Assembly: GCF_011386835.1 (NCBI RefSeq)
Contig: NC_088809.1
Location: forward strand, 24,435,067 to 24,499,066
Source of the DNA: Chrysemys picta bellii
Taxonomy: Eukaryota > Chordata > Testudines > Emydidae
Reading direction: 5' to 3'
Length of the DNA: 64,000 bases
The stretch's first letter is position 1. Each line of letters starts with the position of its first letter. This document shows, in pieces, positions 35,313 to 45,014 of this stretch. Under the pieces are notes generated by a model. The model had not been told where the DNA came from. It made no database searches and saw nothing but the letters and a program-made list of their open reading frames with translations. Both the position numbers and the translations under genes were made by a program.

Positions 35313-36055
35313 CAGGGCCGGCTTTAGGCCGATTCAGTCGATTCGGCTGAATTGGGCCCCGCGCTAAGAGGGCCCCGCGCCACAGCTCTCCATGCCCCCC
35401 AGCTCACTTCCCCCTCCTCTCCTCCCCTGAATGCTCCGCCCCTGCTCCTCCCCCTCCCCTGCTTCCCACGAATCAGAGGTTCGCGGGGAGTCTGAAAAGA
35501 AGCAGGGGCGGGCAGGCAGCACTAGGTATGCTGGGGTGGCAGGGGGGCGCGAGAAGGGCTCCGGGGAGGCAAGGCCCAGTCTGGCCCCAGTTCCGGCCGA
35601 GCGTGCCGGCCCCAGCGGCTCCAGCCCGGCTCAGCTCCAGCCCGGCCCCCGCGGCCCGGCTTGGGTCCAGCCTGGCCCCCTTGGCTCGGGTCTGGCCCGG
35701 CCCGGACCCCGTGGCTCAGGTCCGGCTCGGCTCGGGCCTGGACCCCGCGGCTTGGCTCAGGCCCGGCCCCCGCCTTTCGGGTCCAGCCCGGCCCCAGCAG
35801 TGCGGCGCGGCTCGGGTCCGGCCTGGCTCCCGTGGCTTGGCGCGGCGTGGCTCGGGTCCGGCCTGGCCCCCGCGGCTCGGCTCCGGCCCAGCCCCTGCGG
35901 CTCGGCTCCGCTTGGGTCCGGCCCGTCCCCTACGGCGCGGCTCGATTCCCAAGCCTGGCTACCCCGGCCGGAGCGTGGCTCGATTCCTGGGGGTGGGGCT
36001 TGCAGCAAGCCCCACCCCCAGGAATCGGGCCACGCTCTTGCTAAAGCCGGCCCTG
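35313..36055. mobile_element. hAT element with CAGGGCCGGCTTTAG ends
   Basis: CAGGGCCGGCTTTAG at the left and CTAAAGCCGGCCCTG at the right are a perfect 15-base inverted repeat. TCCCTAGG flanks exactly at 35305-35312 and 36056-36063. The interior (about 35590-35950) is a GC-rich near-tandem array ('ggctcgggtccggcc' motif). The Ala/Pro/Gly-rich frames in it are artefacts. Confidence 0.95.
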
Positions 36056-36299
36056 TCCCTAGGTAACCCATTCCAGTGCTTCACCACCCTCCTAGTGAAA
36101 CAGTGTTTCCTAATATCCAACCTAAACCTCCCCCACTGCAACCTGAGACCATTGCTCCTTGTTCTGTCTTGAACTCCTGGCTCTCAGCCCAGTGCACCTC
36201 CCCCTAGGCTAAGAGGTATTGGAATTGGGGACAGAGGCTGGCTAGTGTGGGCCACTCACTGAGGCTGGGGAGTATGGCCTGGGGAGCTGGAATATTCAG

Positions 36300-36395
36300 A
36301 AAATCACAAGCACACATACACATATGTACATACATGTGCACACATATATATGTACATATACACACGTACATACATGTACACATGCACACACACAA
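36300..36395. repeat. (CA/TA)n microsatellite
   Basis: Alternating CACATA, TACATA and CACACA tracts about 95 bases long. Confidence 0.95.
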
Positions 36396-36599
36396 TCCAC
36401 TTTCATGCAAGAGCAGTCACCGAAAAAGCTCAGCCTGAACAGGTAAAGTTTGGCATCGGGGGTATAATGGACAGGGTTGGGCGAAGGTAACCGTGGGTAT
36501 CGCGGCTGCTCTGCCTATGGGAAGCCAGCTCTGTCTCCTAGAACTTGGCCTGTGGTGCAGACGCCCAGCATAAGACCCCAAGTGCCACTTCTTCTCACA

Positions 36600-36715
36600 T
36601 CGTAGCGATGGGAAACCGAGGCACAGCAAGGTCAGAGTGACTTGCCCAAGGTCACCCAAGGAGACTGTGGCAGAGCCAAGTCTTCTGAGTCTGACTGCCT
36701 AATCTGGGGCCTTGC
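36600..36715 (-). repeat. MIR SINE fragment
   Basis: 'gggaaaccgaggcacagcaa' and 'gtgacttgcccaaggtcacc' are the reverse complement of the MIR core. It ends about 150 bases before the second claudin. Confidence 0.8.
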
Positions 36716-36860
36716 TCCAGCTCGCCCTGCTGTTGCAGCCCCTGGTTTCACCTCCTACAAATTACCGGCATTCGGTTTGCGGGGTGTGTGTGCAGTGCAG
36801 CATCTCTAAACTGCTCTTCCCACTGTCTCCAAAGGTGAGAGCCTGACTTGCCCGTAAGCC

Positions 36861-37505
36861 ATGACGGTGATGGCTGTGCAGATGGGGGGCCTGGCCCTGT
36901 CGGTGCTGGGCTGGCTGGGCACCATCCTGACCTGTGCGCTGCCCATGTGGAAGGTGACGGCCTTCATTGGCTCCAACATCATCGTGGCTCAGGTGTTCTG
37001 GGAGGGGCTGTGGATGAACTGTGTGTACGAGAGCACAGGCCAAATGCAGTGCAAGGTCTACGACTCGCTGCTGGACCTCTCCTCGGACCTCCAGGCAGCC
37101 CGAGCCCTAGTTGTGGTCTCCATTGTGGTGTCCTTCCTTGCCCTCCTTATTGCCATCTTTGGGGCCGAGTGCACCAGGTGCGTCGATGACAAGGGGGCCA
37201 AGGCCAAGATCTCCATCACCGCCGGGGCTGTCTTCATTCTGGCCGGGATTGGTCTGCTCATCCCTGTGTCCTGGTCGGCCAACACCATCATCAGCAACTT
37301 CTACAACCCCATGGTGCCAGAGGCTTTAAAGAGGGAGCTGGGGGCTTCCCTCTATGTGGGCTGGGCCGCAAGTGCCCTCTTGGTGTTTGGGGGGGCCATA
37401 CTGTGCTGCTCCTGCCCCCCCAGCCAAGATGCGCCATACCCCATGAAGTATAAAGTGGTGAAGCACTCCAGCCTGGGGAGCTATGCCCTTAAGAACTATG
37501 TGTGA
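36861..37505 (+). CDS. Claudin of the CLDN3/4/6/9-like group, orthology unresolved
   Basis: Single-exon reading frame of 214 codons encoding a second tight-junction claudin. W30, G49-L50-W51, C54, C64 and R81 are all present at the same positions as in the CLDN4 encoded 16 kb upstream. By my hand count 134 of the first 190 residues are identical to that protein. Distinct features are Y56-E57 in place of V-Q, D72 and SS74-75 in the first loop, [13 protein letters not shown] between membrane segments 2 and 3, and a tail with [25 protein letters not shown] residues that still ends in the YV PDZ ligand. The first ATG aligns with the CLDN4 start; two later in-frame ATGs (codons 4 and 8) would shorten the N-terminus. 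A TCTCCAAAG acceptor-like site at 36834 may join an upstream non-coding exon. It is not an evident CLDN3 (different tail). It may be a sauropsid or turtle paralogue lost in mammals, or a diverged CLDN3. Confidence 0.9.
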   Translation: MTVMAVQMGGLALSVLGWLGTILTCALPMWKVTAFIGSNIIVAQVFWEGLWMNCVYESTGQMQCKVYDSLLDLSSDLQAARALVVVSIVVSFLALLIAIFGAECTRCVDDKGAKAKISITAGAVFILAGIGLLIPVSWSANTIISNFYNPMVPEALKRELGASLYVGWAASALLVFGGAILCCSCPPSQDAPYPMKYKVVKHSSLGSYALKNYV

Positions 37506-37639
37506 GGAGCCCTGCCTTGCCCTCCCTGGAGACCCCCCTCTCGCCCCATCCCATCCCACGTGTTCGCAGGGGCCTCTTTACAGCCATCCAAACAGATGTT
37601 GGCTTCAAGTTGAAGTGTGTGAAATTTGTAGGGGTTCCT

Positions 37640-38165
37640 CTCCCAGTCCGGGTCCTGCCCCACATGTATCCTCCCACCTGCATCTCACCCCACCCGTCCC
37701 ATCTCCCCACGCGTTTCCCTGCCTGCATCCCACCCTACCCATCCCACCTCCTGATGTGTATCCCCTCTGCATCCCACCCCACCTCCCCATGTGTTTCCCT
37801 GCCTGCAGCCTATCTCACCCCACCATGTGTATCCCCCCCTGCATCCCACCTCCTCATGTGTATCTCCCCCACCTGCATCCCACTCAACCTGTCCCACCTC
37901 CCCATGTTCCCCCCCACTACATCCCACCCATCCCACTTCCTCGTGTATCCCCTCTGCATTCCACCCCACACATCCCACCTACTCATGTGTATCCCCCCCC
38001 CCCACATTCCCCCCCTGTCCCACACTATTCCCTCCTTGCCCATGTCCCACCCCACTTGTCACCTGTATCCCCTCCTTGCTGGTGTCCTGCCCCATGCATC
38101 CCCCTCCCTGCCCGTGTCCTGCTCCACATACCTCCTCCCCACCCACATCCCACTTGACATGTGCT
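37640..38165. repeat. Degenerate minisatellite downstream of the second claudin
   Basis: Imperfect units built from 'catcccacc', 'cccatgtgtatccc' and 'ctgcatcccacc' recur about every 45-50 bases. No AATAAA is seen between the claudin stop and 38400, so its 3' end is undefined. Confidence 0.88.
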
Positions 38166-38189
38166 CTCTCCCTGTCTATTCTGTTCTCT

Positions 38190-38770
38190 GTAGGCTCTTA
38201 TACCACACGTACTCCCATAGTTTCTAAATGCCTTCTAGTCGGCCCACAAAGGCTGGTGGACCTGATCATCAGCCTGAGCCAATCAGGCACGTCCAGGTCA
38301 GTCTGTAGCCCTTTCCTCAGGGCTCTCTTTATTCTTTTTAACACAAAAAAGAAGCATGGAACAATAACAAAAAGCAACAATCCTGTTCTCAGCTGTGACT
38401 GTGGGGCCCCCCAGGCTCTGATAGCTTAAGGGGCTGGACCTTCCCCAGCCTGGAGCAGGGGGCACGGGGTTTCCTGCACTCTCACACCCTCCTGCTGCAG
38501 CCACAAGAGACCACACTGCAAACCCTCTGCTGGAGCTGGGCTCTCCTTTATATCCCCTGGCTGGGACTCATCAGCCCAATCACTCAATGCTGCCCAGAAG
38601 GGCCAGACTGGCCAGTTCCAGTCCTTGCTTCCAGGGGAGCTCAGTGCAGGCCGGCTTTGGCCTGGGCCAGATCCCAGGGAAGCAGCTCCTGGGGACACAG
38701 GCAGCGGCTCCAGGCCCTTCGTTACTGGTATAACCAGCTGTGGAACAGGCAGCATTGAGGGACAGCCCCA
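38190..38770. other. No gene seen; possible LTR-like repeat
   Basis: The text 'gtaggctcttataccacac' resembles 'caggttcttgtaccaccc' at 42157, so both belong to one dispersed repeat. An inverted AATAAA ('ctttatt') at 38326 fits an LTR on the - strand, but no termini or duplication are visible. Confidence 0.35.
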
Positions 38771-39373
38771 GGAGGTTGGAGCCCCTGTGCCAGCCACAAC
38801 CCCCCCCGCAGCCCCTGCCCCACCCACAACCCCCAACAGCTCCTGACCCAGCCATGACCCCCTGCAGCCCCTGCCCAATCCAGAACCCCCCAGAGCCGCT
38901 GCCCAGCCGTGACCCCCCACAGCCCCTGCCCAATCCACAACCCCCAACAACCCCTGACCTAGCCATGACCCCCCCCACAGCCCCTGCCCAATCCACATCC
39001 CGCACAGCCCCTGCCCCAGCCACTATCCCCCGTAGCCCCTGCCCAGACATGACCCCCCAAGGCCCCTGACCCAGCTACAATACCTCCACAGCCCCTGCTC
39101 CGTCCATGACCCCCCCGCACAGCTCCTGACTCAGCCATGATCCCCCCACAGCCCCTGACCCAGCCATTACCCCTTCACAGCCCATTCCCAGCCATGACCC
39201 GCCCACAGACACTAGCCAATCCATGATGTCCCCACAGCCCCTGCCCCAGCCTTGCCCCCCCCAGCCCCTGCCCACTTCACAACCCTCCCACAGCCCCTTC
39301 CCAGCCATGAGCCCCCCACAGCCCCTGGCCAATCCATGACCCCACATAGCCCCTGCCCAGCCATGACCCCCCG

Positions 39374-40452
39374 TGACGTTATTGACATAAACTGTAACCG
39401 TATAGGTCATTGTTGCAACCACTGTTATATATTTGCAGTAAATATTGTACAAAAGTTGTCGTGTGAGGTGTCTATGAAAAGGTTATGATTTGCTGGTTAT
39501 GATTATGCTATCTGTGTGCGTGTGTCATTTTTGTATTTAAAGTTATAAGTATTGGCTCTATCCTATCTGTATTTCAAACTTGTGCTATGCTTCTGGGTGA
39601 CACCCCAGACAATGTGGCGTCAGCACTGCCTAGCCTGCTTGTTGGCCCATTAAGGACCATCAGCTATACAATTGAGAGAAGGCAGATACGCCTTGCAACT
39701 CAGCAAAGTATGCAGGGACTGGCCTATGGACAGAACTCTAAGGGTTTTCCATGCCATGTGCTGGATGGCTTGTGGTTGGAACAAAGAAAGCACAAGCCAC
39801 ATGGCAAAAGGACTATAAAAGGCAGCATCATCATCTCCATTTTGTCTTCAATCCTACATCTTACTTCTGGAGGAACCTTGCTACAAACTGAAGCTCTGAA
39901 CAAAGGACTGAGGACCCATCCCAGCTGGGGATGTTCCAGAGACTTGATTTGAGCCTGTAGTTTATTCCACCATTGCTACAAGCCTGAACCAAGAACTTTG
40001 CCATTACTGTATGTAATTGAGTCCATTTAACCAATTTTAACTCTCATCTATATTTCTTTCTTTTATGAATAAACCTTTAGATTTTGGATTCTAAAGGATT
40101 GGCAACAGCGTGATTTGTGGGTAAGATCTGACTTGTATATTGACCTGGGTCTGGGGCTTGGCCCTTCGGGATTGAGAGAACCTTTTTTCTTTTACTGGGG
40201 TATTGGTTTTCATAACCATTCGTCCCCATAATGAGTGGCACTGGTGGTGATACTGGGAAACGAGTGTCTAAGGGAATTGCTTGTGTGACTTGTGGTTAGC
40301 CAGTGGGGTGAGAGCGAAGTCCTCTCAGTTTGTCTGGTTCGGTGCCTTAATGGTAAAGGAAACCAAGCCTTGGGCTGTAACTGCCCTGCTCTAAGCAATT
40401 TGTACTGAATTGATACTATCAGTTGTGTCCCGCCAGAGGCAGCATCATTACA
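39374..40452 (+). mobile_element. Solo LTR (about 1.08 kb) inside the minisatellite
   Basis: The segment starts near TGACGTTATTGAC and ends CATCATTACA, with minisatellite on both sides. It has a promoter-like TATAAAA at 39814-39820 and AATAAA at 40068-40073, in LTR order and on the + strand. Its left third is clearly related to the - strand sequence at 57486-57230 ('aggttatgattt', then 'tatctgtatttcaaac' versus 'tatctatatttcaac'). A clean target duplication is not visible because the flanks are repetitive. Confidence 0.7.
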
Positions 40453-40657
40453 CTCCCACAGCCCCTGCCCGATCCACACACCCAACATCCCCTGTTCCAG
40501 ACATGACCCCCCACAACCCCTGCCCAGCCACAACCCCCCGACAGCTGCTGACCCAGCCATGATCCCCTCACAGTCCCATCCCAATCCACAAGCCCCCACA
40601 GCCCCAGACCCAGCCACGACCTCACCAACAGCCCCTGCCCAATCCACAACCCCCCAC

Positions 40658-40960
40658 CAGGGCCGGCTTTAAGCTGATTCGGCCGATTCCCCGGAATGGG
40701 GCCCCGTGCCTAAGAGGGCCCCGCAACGTCCGGAGCTGCCGGCGGAGCGGAAAAAAAAAAAAGCTGCGTCCTGCTTCTCCCCCCTCTCTCCCTCCAGAGC
40801 TTGCGCCACCATACAGCTGATCAGCGCAAGCCTGGGAGGGAGGGGTGAGGAGGAGGAATGCGGCGTGTTGGGGAAGAGGCAGGGCCAGGGTGGGGATTTG
40901 GGGAGGGATCCAATGGGGCAGGGAGGGGGCGGAGTCGGGGCGCGAGACAATTCGGCCCTG
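40658..40960. mobile_element. hAT MITE with CAGGGCCGGCTTTAA end, duplication CCCCCCAC
   Basis: The left end matches that of the 35313 element (CAGGGCCGGCTTTA); the right end AATTCGGCCCTG is shorter. CCCCCCAC flanks at 40650-40657 and 40961-40968. Because the target is a C-rich minisatellite, the duplication could be coincidental, but the ends are unambiguous. Confidence 0.85.
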
Positions 40961-41699
40961 CCCCCCACAACTGCTGACCCAGCCATGACCCCCACACAGC
41001 CCCTGTCCAACCCACAACCCCCTGACCCAGCCATTACCCTTTTGCAGCCCCTGCCCAGCCAGGACCCCCCGCACAGACACTGGACAATCCATACCCTCCT
41101 CAGCCCCTGCCCAGCCATGACCCCTATCAAATCCACACCCCCCCCAAGGCCCCTGACCCACTCACAAGCTCCCCACAGCCCCTTCTCAGTCCATGACACC
41201 CCCACAGCCCATGCCCAGCCATGACCCCTCCACAGACAACTAGCCAATCCATGATGCCCCCACTGCCCCTGCCCAAGCCACGACCCCCCACAGCTCCTGC
41301 CCCAGCCATGACCCCCCTACAGCTCCTGACCCAGCCACAACCTCCCCCCACTACCCCTGCCAATCACGACCCCCCCACAGCTCCTGCCCCAGCCATGACC
41401 CCCCTACAGCCCCTGACCCTGCCACAACCTCCCCCCCACAGCCCCTGCCCAATCCATGACCCCCCCGTAGCCTCTGACCCAGCCATGACCCCCCCCGCAG
41501 CCCTTGGCCAATCCACAACTCCCCCCAGCTCCTACCCAGCCACGACCCCTCAACAGTCCTTGCCCAGCCCACAGCCCCCCACAGCCTCTGCCCAGCCACA
41601 ATCTCCCTCCACAGCCCCTGACCCAGCCACAACCCTCCAGAGCTCCTGCCCCAGCAATGACCCTGCCACAGCCCCTGCCTAGCCACGTGGTTAGGGGTT

Positions 41700-42530
41700 A
41701 GGAGGAAACTTCCCTCCTGCAGGGGGTCACAGACCTTCCCTAGGAGCACCTGGCACAGTCCACGTGGGAGTAGACCCACGCTAGCAATTCCTGCATTGTC
41801 AATGTTGGGGAAATTGTAGTTACCTCCTGAGACACAAGTCCAGTGGCACAGGCCACGTCAAGGCTAGACAGCAGCCGGCTGTGGGGCTTGGTGCTCCAGG
41901 ACAGCCACATCCTGCCAGAACAGAGAGGGGTTGTGGGGACAGGAGACGAACTAAGTGGCCCATGGGAGTCAGGGGCAGGGAGGGGGTTCAGGAGATGGAT
42001 GGGCACAGGGACAATGGAGCAGGTGTGGGATGGGCGACAGGAGGTAATGAAGCAGGGCCAGGATGTATGGATGGGAGATGACAGAGAATGGTGGTGTGAT
42101 GGGAACAGGAGGGAGGCTAGAAAGATAGCAGAGTTCTCTTTCTATTGCATTCTGTACAGGTTCTTGTACCACCCTTCTCACCACCATATCAGTGTCGTCC
42201 CTCGCTAGGTGTGGCAGGAAATGGACTAACAAATATGTCCTTATGGTAGGGCAGTGTCCCCTGCACCTTGCATCTGCAGGGATTGGGTGTCACTGGCCAT
42301 GTGGCAGCACAGGGGAGCCCTCCACAAACCCTGCTGTCATGGGAGTGAGTTTGTAGGGCCAGGACTGTGGGCCTGGCTGCAGAGGGCTCCCTGCATGGCT
42401 GCGGGGCCAGAGAACCGATCCCTGCAGGTGCAAGGTGAGGGGAAGGCTGCGAGCCTGGCAGGGCAGAGACCTCTGGCCAGGACTGTGAGGATGACGAGAC
42501 CCCTGCCATGGAGGAGGATATCAATGTGAT
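41700..42530. other. No gene seen
   Basis: Unassigned DNA. 'ttaggaggaaacttccctcc' at 41697 resembles part of a CR1-type 3' UTR, and 42120-42200 shares a repeat with 38190. No trace of a METTL27 methyltransferase frame. Confidence 0.35.
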
Positions 42531-42534
42531 ATGG

Positions 42535-43512
42535 CTGTGAAAAAAGCTAATGCGGTCTTGGGATGCATCAGGTGAGGTATTTCCAGTAGAGATAAGGAGG
42601 TGTTAGTACCGTTATACAAGGCACTGGTGAGACCTCATCTGGAGACTGTGTGCAGTTCTGGTCTCCCATGTTTAAGAAGGATGAATTCAAACTGGAACAG
42701 GTACAGAGAAGGGCTACTAGGATGATCCGAGGAATGGAAAACCTGTCATATGAAAGGAGACTCAAAGAGCTTGGCTGGTTTACTCTAACCAAAAGAAGGC
42801 TGAGGGGAGATATGATTGCTCTCTATAAATATATCAGAGGGATAAATACCAGGGAGGGAGAGGAATTATTTAAGTTCAGTACCAATGTGGACACAAGAAC
42901 AAATGGATATAAACTGGCCACCAGGAAGTTTAGACTTGAAATTAGACGAAGGTTTCTAACCATCAGAGGCGTGAAGTTCTGGAACAGCCTGCCGAGGGGA
43001 GCAGTGGAGGCAAAAGACATATCTGGCTTCAAGACTAAGCTTGATAAGTTTATGGAGGGGATGGTATGATGAGATAGCCTAATTTTGGCTATTAATTGAT
43101 CTTTGACTATTAGCGGTAAATATGCCCAATGGCCTGTGATGGGATGTTAGATCAGGTGGGATCTGAGTTACTACAGAGAATTCTTTCCTGGGTGTCTGGC
43201 TGGTGAGTCTTGCCCACATGCTCAGGGTTTAGCTGATCGCCATATTTAGGTTTAGGAAGGAATTTTCCTCCAGGGCAGATTGGCAGAGGCCCTGAGGATT
43301 TTTCACCTTCCTGTGCAGCATGGGGTACGGGTCACTTGCTGAAGGATTCTCTGCACCTTGAAGTCTTTAAACCATGATTTGAGGACTTCAATAGCTCAGA
43401 CATAGGTCAGGGGTTTGTTACAGGAGTGGGTGGGTGAGATTCTGTGGCCTGCGTTGTGCAGGAGGTCAGACTAGATGATTATAATGGTCCCTTCTGACCG
43501 TAAAGTCTATGA
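42535..43512 (+). mobile_element. CR1-family LINE, different subfamily
   Basis: At 42650-43069 the + strand encodes an RT C-terminal region: QFWSPMFKKDEFKLEQVQRRATRMI, LSYERRLKELGWFTLTKRRLRGDMIALYKYIRG and FWNSLPRGAVEAKDI. About 440 bases of 3' UTR follow, ending 'agactagatgattataatgg'. The sequence is clearly distinct from the other CR1 copies. Confidence 0.9.
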
Positions 43513-43519
43513 GTCAAAC

Positions 43520-45010
43520 CCCCATCCCACACCCAGCCTGTACCCCCACCCTTCCCCACTCCCCTTCTACCCGGGCCACTGGAGCAATGTGTACAGTGGG
43601 GGTGCTGAGAGCCATTGAACTAAACTGTAAACCCTGGATATAATGGAAACCACTTCAAGCGCACCCCCCGCACCTCTAGTTCCAGCACCTATGGCTGGGT
43701 CTCGGTGCTGGCCGCAGCCCCTGTGGGGCCTCAGAACGGGGCGGGCCCAGCCTGGGTCTCCTGCCTCTGCGGCTGGCTGGTTATGGGGGCCAAAGCGTGG
43801 CCAGCAGGGCGTGGCCGGCACCCCAGGGGAGGAGCAGAAAAAAAGCTCCTCACTGGCCCAGGCCCTGCTGCCCAGCCCAGCCTGTGGGGAGGGAGAGCCA
43901 TGCCAGACCTCCTGCAGTGCTCGGCCCGGGGAGGCCTAGGGCTGCGGGCTGGCTGTGTGGCTGCCGTGCATTTTGCTCCTTACACAGCGAACATGCAGAG
44001 AAAGAGCCACCCAGGGTCCAAAGAGCCATTGCACTAAATCTACCCAACGCGGCCGGCTGGCCGCCTGGGCACCGCTGCTCCGCTGGAACCCACGAGCACC
44101 ATGAGCTGGCTCAGAGGCTAGTTAAAGGGCCATTGCCCTACAGTTACCGTCAGCCTGGGGGGCTTGTTAACATAGGCCGTATCGACACACACAAGCTGCA
44201 CCATTCTAGCCTGGGAAAGCTGTAGCCTGGCCACAGTTACAGAAGTATAAGCTATGACATAGATTATTGCCACGGGGAGGGGGCATGAGTTCTCCTGGGG
44301 AACACATTCACCTTTATCCTGGTATAATAGCGCCCGCACTAGCAGTTGTACTGGTGTAACTATTGATGTAAAAGAGTCAGACCCCTGAGCCAGTTCTAGA
44401 GTACAAAAACTGGGTAGCCCAGGCCTTACATGCAGCCAGAGTTTAAGGCCAGAAGGGACTACCATCATCCTGTCTGACCACGTGTACATCACAGGCCACC
44501 AGCACCTGGACACATACCCCAAGGACTGAAATGGGGTCAAAGTATCACAGCCCAGGGGAGCCCAGACTATGATGTGACACAGCAGGGACCCAGGGATGCC
44601 AGTGCCCCAGGCCCCTGCAGTGGTAGGGAAATGATTGAGATATACCCAAATAATCCTGGTGAGTGACCCAAACCCACAGACTGTAGCAGGAGGTGAGCTC
44701 GCATTCAGCCACCACATGGACTTGGGCTAAAGTTCCTACTTTCATCATTTATTGTGTTTGTCATCTATTATAAAGCAGCCCTTGGCCCCGCATGTGTACA
44801 GGAATGACACAGAGAATGCCTGTGGACTCTGCCATAGGTGCCAAATCTGTGGGTGCTCCAGGTCGAGCACCCCCGGCACATTGGAAAGTTGGCGCCTGTG
44901 ATCTCTGCTGTCTATGAGGGTTCCAGATTAGTCTCTGGTTCCAGGGGCAGCTGCACAGTTTGTAATCCCCTTACACCAAAGGGACGCACTTGGAGCTGTT
45001 GTGCAATAGT
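43520..45010. other. No gene seen; small repeat fragments
   Basis: 44430-44520 holds an inverted CR1 tail fragment ('aaggccagaagggactacc'). 44833-44900 is a tiny inverted-repeat element (CATAGGTGCCAA / TTGGCGCCTGTG). Two pieces near 43600-43690 resemble 'gtgctggaac' hAT-type repeats. No exon is supported. Confidence 0.4.
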
Positions 45011-45014
45011 TTAT

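Larger units (their letters stand above)
35030..36168 (-). mobile_element. CR1 LINE 3' copy split by two hAT elements
   Basis: CR1 terminus at 35030, then 3' sequence on the - strand up to the [13 protein letters not shown] C-terminal text near 36160. It is interrupted at 35121-35242 and 35313-36055. The flanking pieces rejoin cleanly when the two insertions and one copy of each duplication are removed. Confidence 0.92.
38780..41690. repeat. Large minisatellite, about 28-bp unit, split by two insertions
   Basis: Copies of a unit near 'cagcccctgacccagcc' + 'atgacccccca' fill 38780-39373, 40453-40657 and 40961-41690. Variants alternate 'cctgcccaatccacaaccc' with 'cctgacccagccatgac', suggesting a two-unit higher-order repeat of about 55 bases. 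An LTR at 39374 and a hAT element at 40658 interrupt it. Frames across it are artefacts. Confidence 0.95.

Noticed and set aside
35431..36172. Frames of over 200 codons rich in Ala, Pro, Gly and Arg
   Set aside because: They lie entirely within a hAT element with perfect ends and duplication, and reflect its GC-rich array.
36861..37505. Naming the second claudin CLDN3
   Set aside because: The loop residues and tail differ from CLDN3, and the position relative to CLDN4 and TMEM270 is not that of mammalian CLDN3. Orthology left open.
37483..38429. Overlapping 210-240 codon frames after the second claudin
   Set aside because: Open in three frames because of the CATCCCACC repeat; no protein signature.
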